Source of the DNA: a virus
DNA length: 64,000 nucleotides
Direction: 5' to 3' (one strand)
IMG/VR virus record: IMGVR_UViG_3300022562_001644
Coordinates: 27,959-91,958 of that record
Made by a program: the position numbers and the translations under genes. Under the pieces are notes generated by a model that was given only the letters and a program-made list of their open reading frames with translations, was not told the DNA's origin and did not search any database. This document shows positions 24,817 to 31,819 of the stretch, one piece after another. Positions within the stretch are counted from its first letter, which is position 1. Each line of letters begins with the position of its first letter.

Positions 24817-25509
24817 CTACATCATGAGAGCTTTGGCCGCAAATTCGCCAGCCTTGAGCGGAGCCATTTTCATGGGACCCCGATCTTCCCTCGCTTCATC
24901 AATCCTGCTTTGGGTCTCAGCGAGGTTCTTGATGTCGGCCGGCTGAATTTGGCCAAGCTGGGCGGTGGACGTCACCCAGGTTCCGGCCACGGTTGGATCG
25001 GCTGCAAGGGATGGGGCATACCTCGCGAGGACGCCGAAGTGACGGCGGACGCGACCTGGATCGTCCTCCTCGAGCTCCTTCAGAACCGGATGCTCTTTGA
25101 ACATCTGTTTGTAGGACATGTCGATCTCAGTCTTGAGCTTTTTGTCTCGGCTGTGACGCATAAGCCCGCCGATGCCAGCGGTGGCTCCAGCCGTCATGCC
25201 AGCCAGCGCCATCATCTTGCCAAGATTGGCTGCGACATCAGACCAGCCAGCGGTCTCTGGCGGATCGCCCTTGATCGGAGGAGGTGGAGTCCTTCCACCA
25301 ACCTTGAGCTTTTCAAAGAACCCACCAAGCCCACCGGAGGGCTCTTTTCTCGGAAGGCCTCGCATCGACTGAAACAGTCGGCTTGCGTATTTCCCCATCT
25401 CTTTTTTGATGAGGCGTTCACGTTGCTGGAGGACTTCGGCGGCAGCCTCCTTGGACATAAGGCCACGGCGTTGACACTCAGCGATCATTTGCAGCGATGA
25501 CTTGGGCAT
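24817..25509 (-). CDS. Hypothetical virion-region protein, 230 aa
   Basis: A helical, basic N-terminus (RRGLMSKEAAAEVLQQRERL) is followed by a Pro/Gly-rich linker, a hydrophobic helix (MMALAGMTAGATAGIGGLM), then HPVLKELEEDDPGRVRRHFG and VLARYAPSLAADPTVAGTWV. I did not recognise a family. The single membrane-like helix followed by a compact helical domain resembles other proteins in this block, suggesting internal virion or membrane-contact proteins. It lies 10 nt after the zincin-like gene in transcription order and 3 nt before the tag gene. Confidence 0.5.
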   Translation of the reverse strand: MPKSSLQMIAECQRRGLMSKEAAAEVLQQRERLIKKEMGKYASRLFQSMRGLPRKEPSGGLGGFFEKLKVGGRTPPPPIKGDPPETAGWSDVAANLGKMMALAGMTAGATAGIGGLMRHSRDKKLKTEIDMSYKQMFKEHPVLKELEEDDPGRVRRHFGVLARYAPSLAADPTVAGTWVTSTAQLGQIQPADIKNLAETQSRIDEAREDRGPMKMAPLKAGEFAAKALMM

Positions 25510-25511
25510 GA

Positions 25512-25847
25512 CTATCTCCGAAAGGCCTCTTCTTTGTATTTACCATGGATGCGCTCGAGCTCGCGCTCAGTCGGCTTGTTCTTCATAAGCCGATTGAAAT
25601 TCGTTGTCGCCGCTGGACTGACGTAGGCCTGCCTGGCTATCGGGTCGTATCCGGCATGAAGGTAGCTCTCAGCCTGCTCGCCGGATCTTCCACGCTTGTA
25701 TCCCTGCCTTGCCGCAAGGGCTGTTCCGCCGACGGTCATCCCCAACCCGAGGGAATGAAGGGGGTGTTTTACAGCAAGGCCCAGAAGCTTTTTTGCAATA
25801 GCTGTCTTGACGAGCTCGTCACCAAACCCTGCAAGAAAATGGTTCAT
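25512..25847 (-). CDS. Small GFxDEL-tag protein, 111 aa
   Basis: It begins MNHFLAGFGDELVKTAIA, the cleanest tag copy. A hydrophobic or amphipathic segment (LGLAVKHPLHSLGLGMTVGG) follows, then a basic helix and a C-terminal charged segment (TERELERIHGKYKEEAF). The overlap with the upstream gene is 4 nt. The tag plus short helical body matches the proteins at 6553, 22367 (nested) and 28110. Confidence 0.65.
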   Translation of the reverse strand: MNHFLAGFGDELVKTAIAKKLLGLAVKHPLHSLGLGMTVGGTALAARQGYKRGRSGEQAESYLHAGYDPIARQAYVSPAATTNFNRLMKNKPTERELERIHGKYKEEAFRR

Positions 25848-26794
25848 GACAGCTCGCGGAGCCTCTGGTGGTAAACCTTCACCTCGTCATCGATACGCAG
25901 AAGGTTGTGGAGACCGTTCTTGATCTCGCCGGTCTTGCGCTGAACGGTATCCAACGAGATGAGGACGGGGTGAGCACCATTGATGACGGTGACGTTCCCC
26001 ATGTCATCACTGATGTAGTCCTCCGGGGCCTTTGAGATCGCCATCTTTTCCAGTCTAAGACGGGCGCTTCCGTGAACCTCCTTGAGGAGGCGTTCCTCGA
26101 AACGTGGAAGATATTCTTCGGCGACCTTGTGCAATCCAGACCCCGACGCAGCTTCGTAAATCTGCCTGAAGGTGGCACCACCGAGAACAGCTTGTTTCAC
26201 AGTGGCATAGGCACTCTTCTCAAGCGATTCAAGCTCCATGCCTTTGTAAAGAACCTTGTCCTCGGCGTCCTGGCGTTCGGCGGCCTTTTTCTGGAGGATG
26301 ATGATGATGCGCTTCTTTTCACCGTCCTCGTGAAGACCATTGTGCACGGCGGCGGGATCTGCGCCCATCATTGAGATGGTCGACGGGCCGGACAGGGGGA
26401 TACCCTTCGGCGGACCAGCGTAGTCGGAGTCTGACATCGGAGGACAGCTGACCATCGGACTCTCTGGATCGTCGGAGTCAAGCGGCTTCTTTCCGACAAC
26501 CTGAACAACGGTCTTGGCATCTGCCAGAGGGAATGCAATGGACTCCTTCTGGGCGGTCTTTGACCAAAGAGCTCGATGAGTGGCAATGTTGGCCATCTCA
26601 CAGATGCGCTCGATCTGGTTTGCGTTCAGATCGTTTTCTTCGGCGATCTTCTGAATCGTGGAGTTGAGCGGAACTCGTTCTTCGAGATATCGCTTGGCTG
26701 CAGTTTTGGCCAGAAGCTCGAGGCGATCGGCCGCAACCTTGATATGTCGACTGCTCGGTTCGGAAAGCAGGTAGTTAAAGTGGCTCATGGACAT
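25844..26794 (-). CDS. Hypothetical K-x-A-rich virion protein, 316 aa
   Basis: The N-terminal MSMSHFNYLLSEPSSRHIKV resembles the start of the 54701 gene (MNKHFSYLLDEQ), giving a second recurrent N-terminal peptide. The helical body has many K-x-A units (LAKTAAKRY, IQKIAEEND, WSKTAQKES, HKVAEEY, EKMAISK). A Pro/Ser/Asp-rich insert and a short beta-like C-terminus (NVTVINGAHPVLISLDTV) follow. It is the first gene of this - strand segment, back to back with the + strand gene at 26884. Confidence 0.55.
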   Translation of the reverse strand: MSMSHFNYLLSEPSSRHIKVAADRLELLAKTAAKRYLEERVPLNSTIQKIAEENDLNANQIERICEMANIATHRALWSKTAQKESIAFPLADAKTVVQVVGKKPLDSDDPESPMVSCPPMSDSDYAGPPKGIPLSGPSTISMMGADPAAVHNGLHEDGEKKRIIIILQKKAAERQDAEDKVLYKGMELESLEKSAYATVKQAVLGGATFRQIYEAASGSGLHKVAEEYLPRFEERLLKEVHGSARLRLEKMAISKAPEDYISDDMGNVTVINGAHPVLISLDTVQRKTGEIKNGLHNLLRIDDEVKVYHQRLRELS

Positions 26795-26825
26795 CCAGGA
26801 TCCTCGCTTCTTGGTTCTACTCGAA

Positions 26826-26844
26826 GGTATAAGGATAGAGTATC
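26826..26844 (+). promoter_or_regulatory. Variant of the CATAAGA promoter motif before gene at 26884
   Basis: GGTATAAGG-ATAG-AGTATC resembles GGCATAAGA-ATAG-TGAACC at 42198, with two changes in the first half. It lies 40 nt ahead of an AAAGGAG ribosome site. TATAAG is also a fair sigma70 -10 box. Confidence 0.4.
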
Positions 26845-26883
26845 AGGGTCAAGAAAGCGGAAATACAGTCAAAGGAGAAGCAA

Positions 26884-27555
26884 ATGAAATTTTGTCCTCA
26901 TTGTGGAGGAGACCTCACATCATACATGGCAGCCGAGCAAGGCAACTCGGCTGTCCTGAGGCCCCCAAACCGTGAGAAGTACGACCAGGACAAGACCTGG
27001 CGTCAGCTCATCATGGATGCCGAGGCCCTCAAGGGGTCACCCCCCACCCCCATGGAGCTCGTCGGCAAAGCGGTCGACAGGGTTCGAGGGGCATTTTCGG
27101 GCACGAAGGAGGGTGACTCCGTTGGCACGATTGTTCATATCGCGACAGATCGCAATATCCAGCCCCAGGGCGGAGTCCTGCATCGAGCGACCCTCCTGGA
27201 GGGGAGAGTGCAAGACGACATCAGCAAGATGGAGCGGATGGGCTATGCCGTTCAGGACGGGAAGGTGGTGGTCGTCAACGATATCCCGGTTGGACGCGGT
27301 TACGTCGCAATCAATTACTGGGGAGGGGAAAAGCAGTATCGCCGCTGGCACATGTCGAAACCGGTCACCATAAACCCATCGAGGAACGGCAACCCCTTCT
27401 TCATGGACGAGAACATGATCGCATTCGGAGTATCGTGGAAAGACCCAAGCAAGATGGAGGAGGCGCTTCTCGAGCTCTGCGAGATCCTGGCCGAGGGCGT
27501 TCATAAAGAGCGGACCATCGGCATACCGCTAGCCATGGAGCTTGTCTGGCAATAG
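26884..27555 (+). CDS. Hypothetical protein with N-terminal CPHCG, 223 aa
   Basis: AAAGGAG ribosome site, ATG 26884. The first residues MKFCPHCGGDL give one CX2C knuckle without a visible partner pair. The remainder is a globular alpha/beta protein (VGTIVHIATDRNIQPQGG, then VVVVNDIPVGRGYVAINYW). No family was recognised. It starts a + strand island of three genes inserted in the - strand structural block. It is followed by a separate promoter for the next gene. Confidence 0.65.
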   Translation: MKFCPHCGGDLTSYMAAEQGNSAVLRPPNREKYDQDKTWRQLIMDAEALKGSPPTPMELVGKAVDRVRGAFSGTKEGDSVGTIVHIATDRNIQPQGGVLHRATLLEGRVQDDISKMERMGYAVQDGKVVVVNDIPVGRGYVAINYWGGEKQYRRWHMSKPVTINPSRNGNPFFMDENMIAFGVSWKDPSKMEEALLELCEILAEGVHKERTIGIPLAMELVWQ

Positions 27556-27564
27556 TCGGTTCCT

Positions 27565-27583
27565 GGCATAAGAAGGATGAAAG
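27565..27583 (+). promoter_or_regulatory. Phage promoter motif GGCATAAGA-N4-TGAAAG
   Basis: GGCATAAGA (27565-27573), four bases, then TGAAAG. The upstream context GGTTCCT matches the other copies. The AAAGGAG ribosome site overlaps its end and the gene starts at 27595, so the leader is very short. Confidence 0.6.
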
Positions 27584-27594
27584 GAGAACTTCTT

Positions 27595-28044
27595 ATGTCC
27601 ATAGGAACAATGAGAGAGCAATTCGCTGAAGCGTTTGACCGCCTAATGCATTGCCGGATCGTTCTCGAGAACCTCAAGAAAACAGCCGAAGATTGCCTGG
27701 AGCCAGCTCAGCCAATTCTCAAGCTCATCCATCTTGGTCGCCTGAAGGCTGACGGAGAGACCATGCGAGACATCGAAATCGGTGTGAAGCGGGTTGAATC
27801 CGACAAGCGGAATGCAATCAAGTGCATGGATGATGCCGAGAAGAAAGCTGATTCCTGCTCCAGCATCATCAGCCGGCTTGAGCTCTACTCGAGAACGCCA
27901 ACCAGCAATGAAGAAATACGAAGGTGGGAGGACAAGTTTCAGGAAGAACTCTGGTTTCTGAATGCCTCGATAGAGGAAGTTCAAGCGCTACGTGCGCAAA
28001 TCGAAGGGAGTGCAGCTTCCCTAGACAAATCGCTGCCCCTGTGA
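27595..28044 (+). CDS. Hypothetical helical protein, 149 aa
   Basis: ATG 27595 is preferred over the in-frame ATG at 27577 because AAAGGAG stands 8 nt upstream. The protein is nearly all helix with heptad-like spacing (MREQFAEAFDRLMHCRIVLE, EEIRRWEDKFQEELWF) and scattered cysteines. No family was recognised. It is transcribed alone from its own promoter and ended by a strong terminator directly after the stop codon. Confidence 0.65.
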   Translation: MSIGTMREQFAEAFDRLMHCRIVLENLKKTAEDCLEPAQPILKLIHLGRLKADGETMRDIEIGVKRVESDKRNAIKCMDDAEKKADSCSSIISRLELYSRTPTSNEEIRRWEDKFQEELWFLNASIEEVQALRAQIEGSAASLDKSLPL

Positions 28045-28045
28045 G

Positions 28046-28087
28046 CCACAGCGGGGGGCCTCACGGTCCCCCGTTGCGGTTTTTTTT
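28046..28087 (+). terminator. Rho-independent terminator
   Basis: A long GC-rich stem with wobble pairs (CCACAGCGGGGGGCC against GGTCCCCCGTTGCGG, four-base loop TCAC) is followed by eight Ts at 28080-28087. It starts two bases after the stop codon of the 27595 gene. Confidence 0.85.
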
Positions 28088-28109
28088 AGCTATCGGGTAG
28101 ACTGTGGGC
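28074..28109 (+). promoter_or_regulatory. Leaderless promoter TTGCGG-N18-TAGACT inside terminator tail
   Basis: TTGCGG (28074-28079) lies in the terminator stem. An 18-bp spacer follows, then TAGACT at 28098-28103 and six bases to ATG 28110. There is no ribosome site. Terminator and next promoter therefore share sequence. Confidence 0.5.
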
Positions 28110-28619
28110 ATGGATAACGTCCTCGAGGGGTTTGCCGATGAGCTTGTAAAGCTCGCTGGGAAGCGGAGTTCGTCGGCGGGCGCGGAGGACGAAGACCTTC
28201 TCGCTCTCTACCAAAGGGTGAAGAGCAGAAGTGACAAGGGCCTAAATGATAGCACTCTGAAAAAAATCAGAGGTAAGGGACGTCAAGTCAGTCGCGATTA
28301 CCTGGCGTCCACCCTGATTGGCTCTGTCGCAACCCCAGTTGCCCTCCTTGGAAGCAAGCGGATCTCGAGAGCCTTGCACAACCGAGAAGTCCTCAAGGCC
28401 ATGCAGGGTGTGAAGGGGAGGCGTCGAAAAGCCCTGGCTGGATACCTAGAGAGCGGCCCTATGCTTGGGAAGACGAAGGTTCCTGGGATGATGAAGGGCA
28501 AGAAGCCCATGATGACCCACGCCGAGCTAGCCGGTCACTCAATTCGCGGTGGAGCGATGGGTTCCATCATCCAGATGCTGCGAGACCGGTTCTCTGGCTC
28601 AGCTGGCATCGGCGAGTAG
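28110..28619 (+). CDS. GFxDEL-tag protein on + strand, 169 aa
   Basis: ATG 28110 is chosen over the in-frame GTG at 28104 because the TAGACT box is exactly 6 nt upstream. The N-terminus MDNVLEGFADELVKLAGK is a full tag, here on the opposite strand from all other tag genes, so the peptide is not a by-product of one operon. The body is basic (KGRQVSRDYLASTLIGS, then VKGRRRKALAGYL) with a Gly/Met-rich region. Function unknown. It converges on the - strand gene at 28620. Confidence 0.65.
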   Translation: MDNVLEGFADELVKLAGKRSSSAGAEDEDLLALYQRVKSRSDKGLNDSTLKKIRGKGRQVSRDYLASTLIGSVATPVALLGSKRISRALHNREVLKAMQGVKGRRRKALAGYLESGPMLGKTKVPGMMKGKKPMMTHAELAGHSIRGGAMGSIIQMLRDRFSGSAGIGE

Positions 28620-28727
28620 CTACCACCACTGGCCTACGAATAGGCCCAGTGTGAAGAACAGCGTAGAGAACACAAGCAGCCTCCAGTTCCTGCCAAGCCT
28701 CGTCAGGCCCTCCTGGGGAGTCTTCAT
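28620..28727 (-). CDS. Tiny membrane protein, 35 aa
   Basis: The start ATG overlaps the upstream stop (ATGA at 28727). After a charged stretch the remaining residues form one transmembrane helix (LLVFSTLFFTLGLFVGQWW). It resembles the C-terminal helix of the upstream 66-residue protein, with both ending in G-x-x-x-G(H/Q)W, so the two may have arisen by duplication. A small membrane role in lysis or superinfection is possible but unsupported. Confidence 0.5.
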   Translation of the reverse strand: MKTPQEGLTRLGRNWRLLVFSTLFFTLGLFVGQWW

Positions 28728-28924
28728 GCCGGGCTCCAGTGCCCCATGAGTACACCCAGGGCGAAGGCTGTGACGAAGTACACCCAGCGCCTCTGGGTGA
28801 ACCAGGAGCGCAACACGGACGAGTAGGTGTTGTTCGCAACCCTGTCGACGGCTAGATAGATGTCGATTGCGATCAGTATGAAGATGACGCAGAGGACGAA
28901 TATCTTTGTTGCTGTCGGGCTCAT
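28724..28924 (-). CDS. Small two-helix membrane protein, 66 aa
   Basis: The N-terminal helix IFVLCVIFILIAIDIYLAV and the C-terminal helix YFVTAFALGVLMGHW are separated by a charged loop with TQRRW, giving a hairpin topology like small holins. The start overlaps the upstream fibre-like gene (ATGA type, 4 nt). The holin idea is tentative; nothing else in the immediate neighbourhood is a lysis gene. Confidence 0.55.
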   Translation of the reverse strand: MSPTATKIFVLCVIFILIAIDIYLAVDRVANNTYSSVLRSWFTQRRWVYFVTAFALGVLMGHWSPA

Positions 28925-30036
28925 TCGTCTTCACTCAGGCAGTAGAAGGCCGCGGTGACGTACGAGCCGCCAAAAGCCGTTCCGTGCTCCAGATAGATGC
29001 GGACCTCCATGCCGGCCGCGCTGGACAACGGAAGAGCTGCTGCATAGTTCCATGGGAACACCGTGACCGGCTGGCTGGCCCCTCTCCAGTTGGATCCGAT
29101 GGATGGAATCGTTGGGTAGGCTCCGTTGCTTTCGTCGATGAACTGAGGAAGTGACTTGTAGACAGTCTTCCTGATCGGGATCAGGGTCCCTGACGGGTAG
29201 GGGCCAGGTGGGTCGGCGGTGTCCAAGAGCTGTGGGGCAAACACATCAACATAGCCATAGGTTTCAAACATGACCGTGTCATTCAGCTCCACGTCGGCAG
29301 AGAACTGGACTTCAGCGGCGTTGATGAGCAGACGCTTCCCTGCGTCTGGCTTGAGCAAAAAAGTGCTTCCGCTTTCGTACCAGTAGCTCGCGCGAACGCT
29401 GGCGCCAGGATCGATGACTGGACTGAAGGTGATCTTTCCAGTGGCATAGTTCAGAGTGTAATCGCCCACGCCTGTATGCGGATCGTTCTCCGTCTTGGAG
29501 GTCCACCCTCCACCCTCATCGATCTCCACCAGTACACTGTGAGTGGCCTCGAAGCCCTCCTCCTCCCAAAGCTTTCCATGTCTCACATCGATGATGTTTT
29601 GATGCGGCATGTCGTAGCTGGTCCCTGCGACATCCGCTGCACAGGCCTGCTCCGTAGCCTGCACTGAGTCATGAATCCACGTTGTCGGATCATTCCAGCG
29701 GTGAGATATCTTGGTCGTGCGAGAACCCTCTGTCGGCCATGGAGAAACCTTGAGAACCTTATCGGAGGTATACCGGGGACCAAAGTTCTCGCCGAACTGT
29801 GACTGGATAACGAACGCCAGGGCATCATCTTCGTCGACCGCCAGAGCGGCGCCAGGAAAAGATGATAGCCAATCAGCGTGGTCTGCTCCCCACACAACAG
29901 CCTTCACAGGAGTCTCTGCCGTTCCCGAGTAGGCGATGATTCGATCAGACTTGTTCCCCTGGGTGTACCAAGAAGGCCACATCGCAGAAGTGACAAGCGA
30001 CTTCCATGTTGCGTATGGGATGTTCAGAACTCTCAT
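28921..30036 (-). CDS. Beta-rich virion/fibre-like protein, 371 aa
   Basis: Mostly beta pattern with aromatic and Gly/Asp-rich loops (KAVVWGADHADWLSSFPG, DYTLNYATGKITFSPVIDPG, VRASYWYESGSTFLL). The C-terminal strands VRIYLEHGTAFGGSYVTAAF resemble the end of the neighbouring 30036 protein. This suggests a shared attachment or fibre module. No adhesin family was named. It overlaps its neighbours by 1-4 nt, so it is in one operon with the fibre-like genes to 34260. Confidence 0.5.
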   Translation of the reverse strand: MRVLNIPYATWKSLVTSAMWPSWYTQGNKSDRIIAYSGTAETPVKAVVWGADHADWLSSFPGAALAVDEDDALAFVIQSQFGENFGPRYTSDKVLKVSPWPTEGSRTTKISHRWNDPTTWIHDSVQATEQACAADVAGTSYDMPHQNIIDVRHGKLWEEEGFEATHSVLVEIDEGGGWTSKTENDPHTGVGDYTLNYATGKITFSPVIDPGASVRASYWYESGSTFLLKPDAGKRLLINAAEVQFSADVELNDTVMFETYGYVDVFAPQLLDTADPPGPYPSGTLIPIRKTVYKSLPQFIDESNGAYPTIPSIGSNWRGASQPVTVFPWNYAAALPLSSAAGMEVRIYLEHGTAFGGSYVTAAFYCLSEDE

Positions 30037-30770
30037 TATTCGAATGTCCCGTAGAAAGTTGCCGTCAGGTAGGTGACTCCGAGGGCTCCTAGACCAAGGT
30101 TATCTCTGATGGTCACCCGAACCTCATCAGAGGTCCCACCTTTGAGCAACGTTCTTCCGCCGAACTGGAATGCTGCCGCCAAAACTTGGTTTGCAGCGTT
30201 CCTGTCAACAAAAGGAGTACCACCGATCAGTCGAAGCCATCCTTCGTTAAGAAAGATTTCCGCGAGAGTAGTCGTCGACCCATTGTTGATGGTCGCATCA
30301 AACAAGATGCCGTTGGTTAGTCCGCTGCCTTTTCCGAAAGAAGAACCGTCGAACGATATTGTTCCGAGGACAGAAAATACGAATCTGATCTCGGAAACGA
30401 GGATGTCATTTACCGGGTCGGCAGGAAAGCTGAACACGACCGGTGTGACAGATCCGTTGACGATCATGTCGTGGGAGCCAGCCGGAGTCCCGTCGTCGGT
30501 CAAAAATTGTTGAACAATTAGATCTGGATCTGGCGTGGCCGGAACGACAGATATGGTTGCACCAGGCTTTATGTCTGCTTCGACCTGGAGTCTCTTGTGA
30601 GTGGCGTTGACTGGGTCCTGTATGGTTGTGACCTTGACCTCGGCTCCAGTCCCAGCCTGCTGCCCGACCAGCGTAGACCTGGTCTCGAGTCGTCGTATCG
30701 AGTTGTCGAGAACGACCGCCACAGCGTTGCCGGCTGCGTCATAGAGAATGGATACGGGTGAGTCGCTCAT
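30036..30770 (-). CDS. Beta-rich virion protein, 244 aa
   Basis: An N-terminal VSILYDAAGNAVAVVLDNSI is typical of small virion proteins that wrap a particle surface. The centre is beta with GSVTPVVFSFPADPVNDIL. The end VRVTIRDNLGLGALGVTYLT, then ATFYGTFE, resembles the neighbour's C-terminus. No signature motif; a decoration or fibre role is inferred from cluster and pattern. Confidence 0.5.
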   Translation of the reverse strand: MSDSPVSILYDAAGNAVAVVLDNSIRRLETRSTLVGQQAGTGAEVKVTTIQDPVNATHKRLQVEADIKPGATISVVPATPDPDLIVQQFLTDDGTPAGSHDMIVNGSVTPVVFSFPADPVNDILVSEIRFVFSVLGTISFDGSSFGKGSGLTNGILFDATINNGSTTTLAEIFLNEGWLRLIGGTPFVDRNAANQVLAAAFQFGGRTLLKGGTSDEVRVTIRDNLGLGALGVTYLTATFYGTFE

Positions 30771-31240
30771 ACGATGGTTCTTGTTCGATCAGTCTCGAAT
30801 GGGCCGCTGTAGGAAATGGTATCCGTCACGGTGACTAGAACGGTTGTGCCATCGGTATCGTACATTTTCCACTGGATCGTAGTTGGAAATGCCGTCGTAT
30901 AGGTGATGGTCTTCTCGACAATCTTCTGGGCTTTACCGTTGTCGGTGTACCAGATGATGGATGTTGGGAATGGGTTGGCCGTTGGGAGAACTTCCTTGTA
31001 GGCCCCGGTGGCGAACCCTTCGGCAGGTCCGTTGTCGATGAAGTGAATCAGCGACCGCACGGGGTCGTGAATCTTCTTGTGGAGTAGGGCCTCCACACCG
31101 GACGAGAATCTGTAGCGGATGCTGTCGCCGAGTCGGCGCATTGCCCCTTGGACTATGGGGTCCCCGTCGACCGTGCGGTCCTCGAGCTGGAGCTCCTCTT
31201 CGACTGCCGGTCCCGGCGTTCTGTCTGGGGTGAGTCCCAT
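30767..31240 (-). CDS. Hypothetical virion-region protein, 157 aa
   Basis: A polar N-terminus (PDRTPGPAVEEELQLEDRTV) is followed by a helix and then a beta region (TITYTTAFPTTIQWKMYDTD, TTVLVTVTDTISYSGPF). The strand-rich end suggests a particle-surface protein. No family was recognised. It overlaps the downstream gene by 4 nt and lies 10 nt after the preceding coiled-coil gene. Confidence 0.5.
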   Translation of the reverse strand: MGLTPDRTPGPAVEEELQLEDRTVDGDPIVQGAMRRLGDSIRYRFSSGVEALLHKKIHDPVRSLIHFIDNGPAEGFATGAYKEVLPTANPFPTSIIWYTDNGKAQKIVEKTITYTTAFPTTIQWKMYDTDGTTVLVTVTDTISYSGPFETDRTRTIV

Positions 31241-31249
31241 GGCCCCAGT

Positions 31250-31747
31250 CTAACCCTTGCCAGGGCTCGCAGAAGATCTCTTTGACTTCTTTCGCAAAGG
31301 CTTCTTGTGGCTAACCTTTGGTTTCGCAGCCTTGCTTCGCGCCTGCTCAGCAAGCCCGTCACGCTTCTTTGCGAACGCGCGATGCGCTTCCGCCTGCTTC
31401 ATGAAGTCGTCGGCCATGGTCTTTGCATGGTCAGATTGCCCCTCCACCAGGAGTTGTTGTCTCTGCTGATTTTTTGCATTCCTATCGCATTCAGCAGCAA
31501 GTCTCCTGATGAGCTTCTTCATTTCTCTGAGAAGGAGCTCGGCCTTTTCACCGCGAATCTCTGTACTGGCAGAGATCTCTTCCTCGACCGTTGCCGCATG
31601 GTTGAGTATCTGATCGGTCATCAGCCTGAAGGCATCGTAAGCACCTTTGTGCTCGATGGATTCGCGGTACTTCTTGAGGGCGATGGCCTTTTGCTTCTCC
31701 GCCTGGTCCTCAAGCACTGAAACGAGGGCTTCTGTCTTTTCGCTCAT
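31250..31747 (-). CDS. Basic coiled-coil protein, 165 aa
   Basis: ATG 31747 is preferred, with AGGAAC upstream; the longer frame would run through a terminator hairpin. Charged helices (EDQAEKQKAIALKKYRESI, KKLIRRLAAECDRNAKNQQR) run throughout and the C-terminus is very basic (KPKVSHKKPLRKKSKRSS). This could be a nucleic-acid-associated or chaperone-like protein. No family recognised. Confidence 0.55.
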   Translation of the reverse strand: MSEKTEALVSVLEDQAEKQKAIALKKYRESIEHKGAYDAFRLMTDQILNHAATVEEEISASTEIRGEKAELLLREMKKLIRRLAAECDRNAKNQQRQQLLVEGQSDHAKTMADDFMKQAEAHRAFAKKRDGLAEQARSKAAKPKVSHKKPLRKKSKRSSASPGKG

Positions 31748-31765
31748 GTTTTTTGTTCCTGGTGT

Positions 31766-31800
31766 AAAAAAAACCGGGGACGCCACTGGACGCCCCCGGT
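31766..31800 (-). terminator. Rho-independent terminator on - strand
   Basis: Read on the - strand, ACCGGGG (31800-31794) pairs with CCCCGGT (31779-31773) across a 14-nt loop and is followed by eight Ts (31773-31766). It ends the 31820-33439 transcript and separates it from the 31250 gene, implying a promoter or read-through for the latter. Confidence 0.75.
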
Positions 31801-31819
31801 GGTTTATAGGGACAAGCTA

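Noticed and set aside
24352-25500. 382-codon + strand frame opposite the 23197 and 24817 genes
   Set aside because: It spans two well-packed - strand genes and shows no ribosome site or family pattern.
28620-28934. 104-codon - strand frame at 28620-28934
   Set aside because: Only its last 35 codons look like a protein (one membrane helix starting at an ATGA overlap); the upstream part is the out-of-frame shadow of the 66-residue membrane gene.
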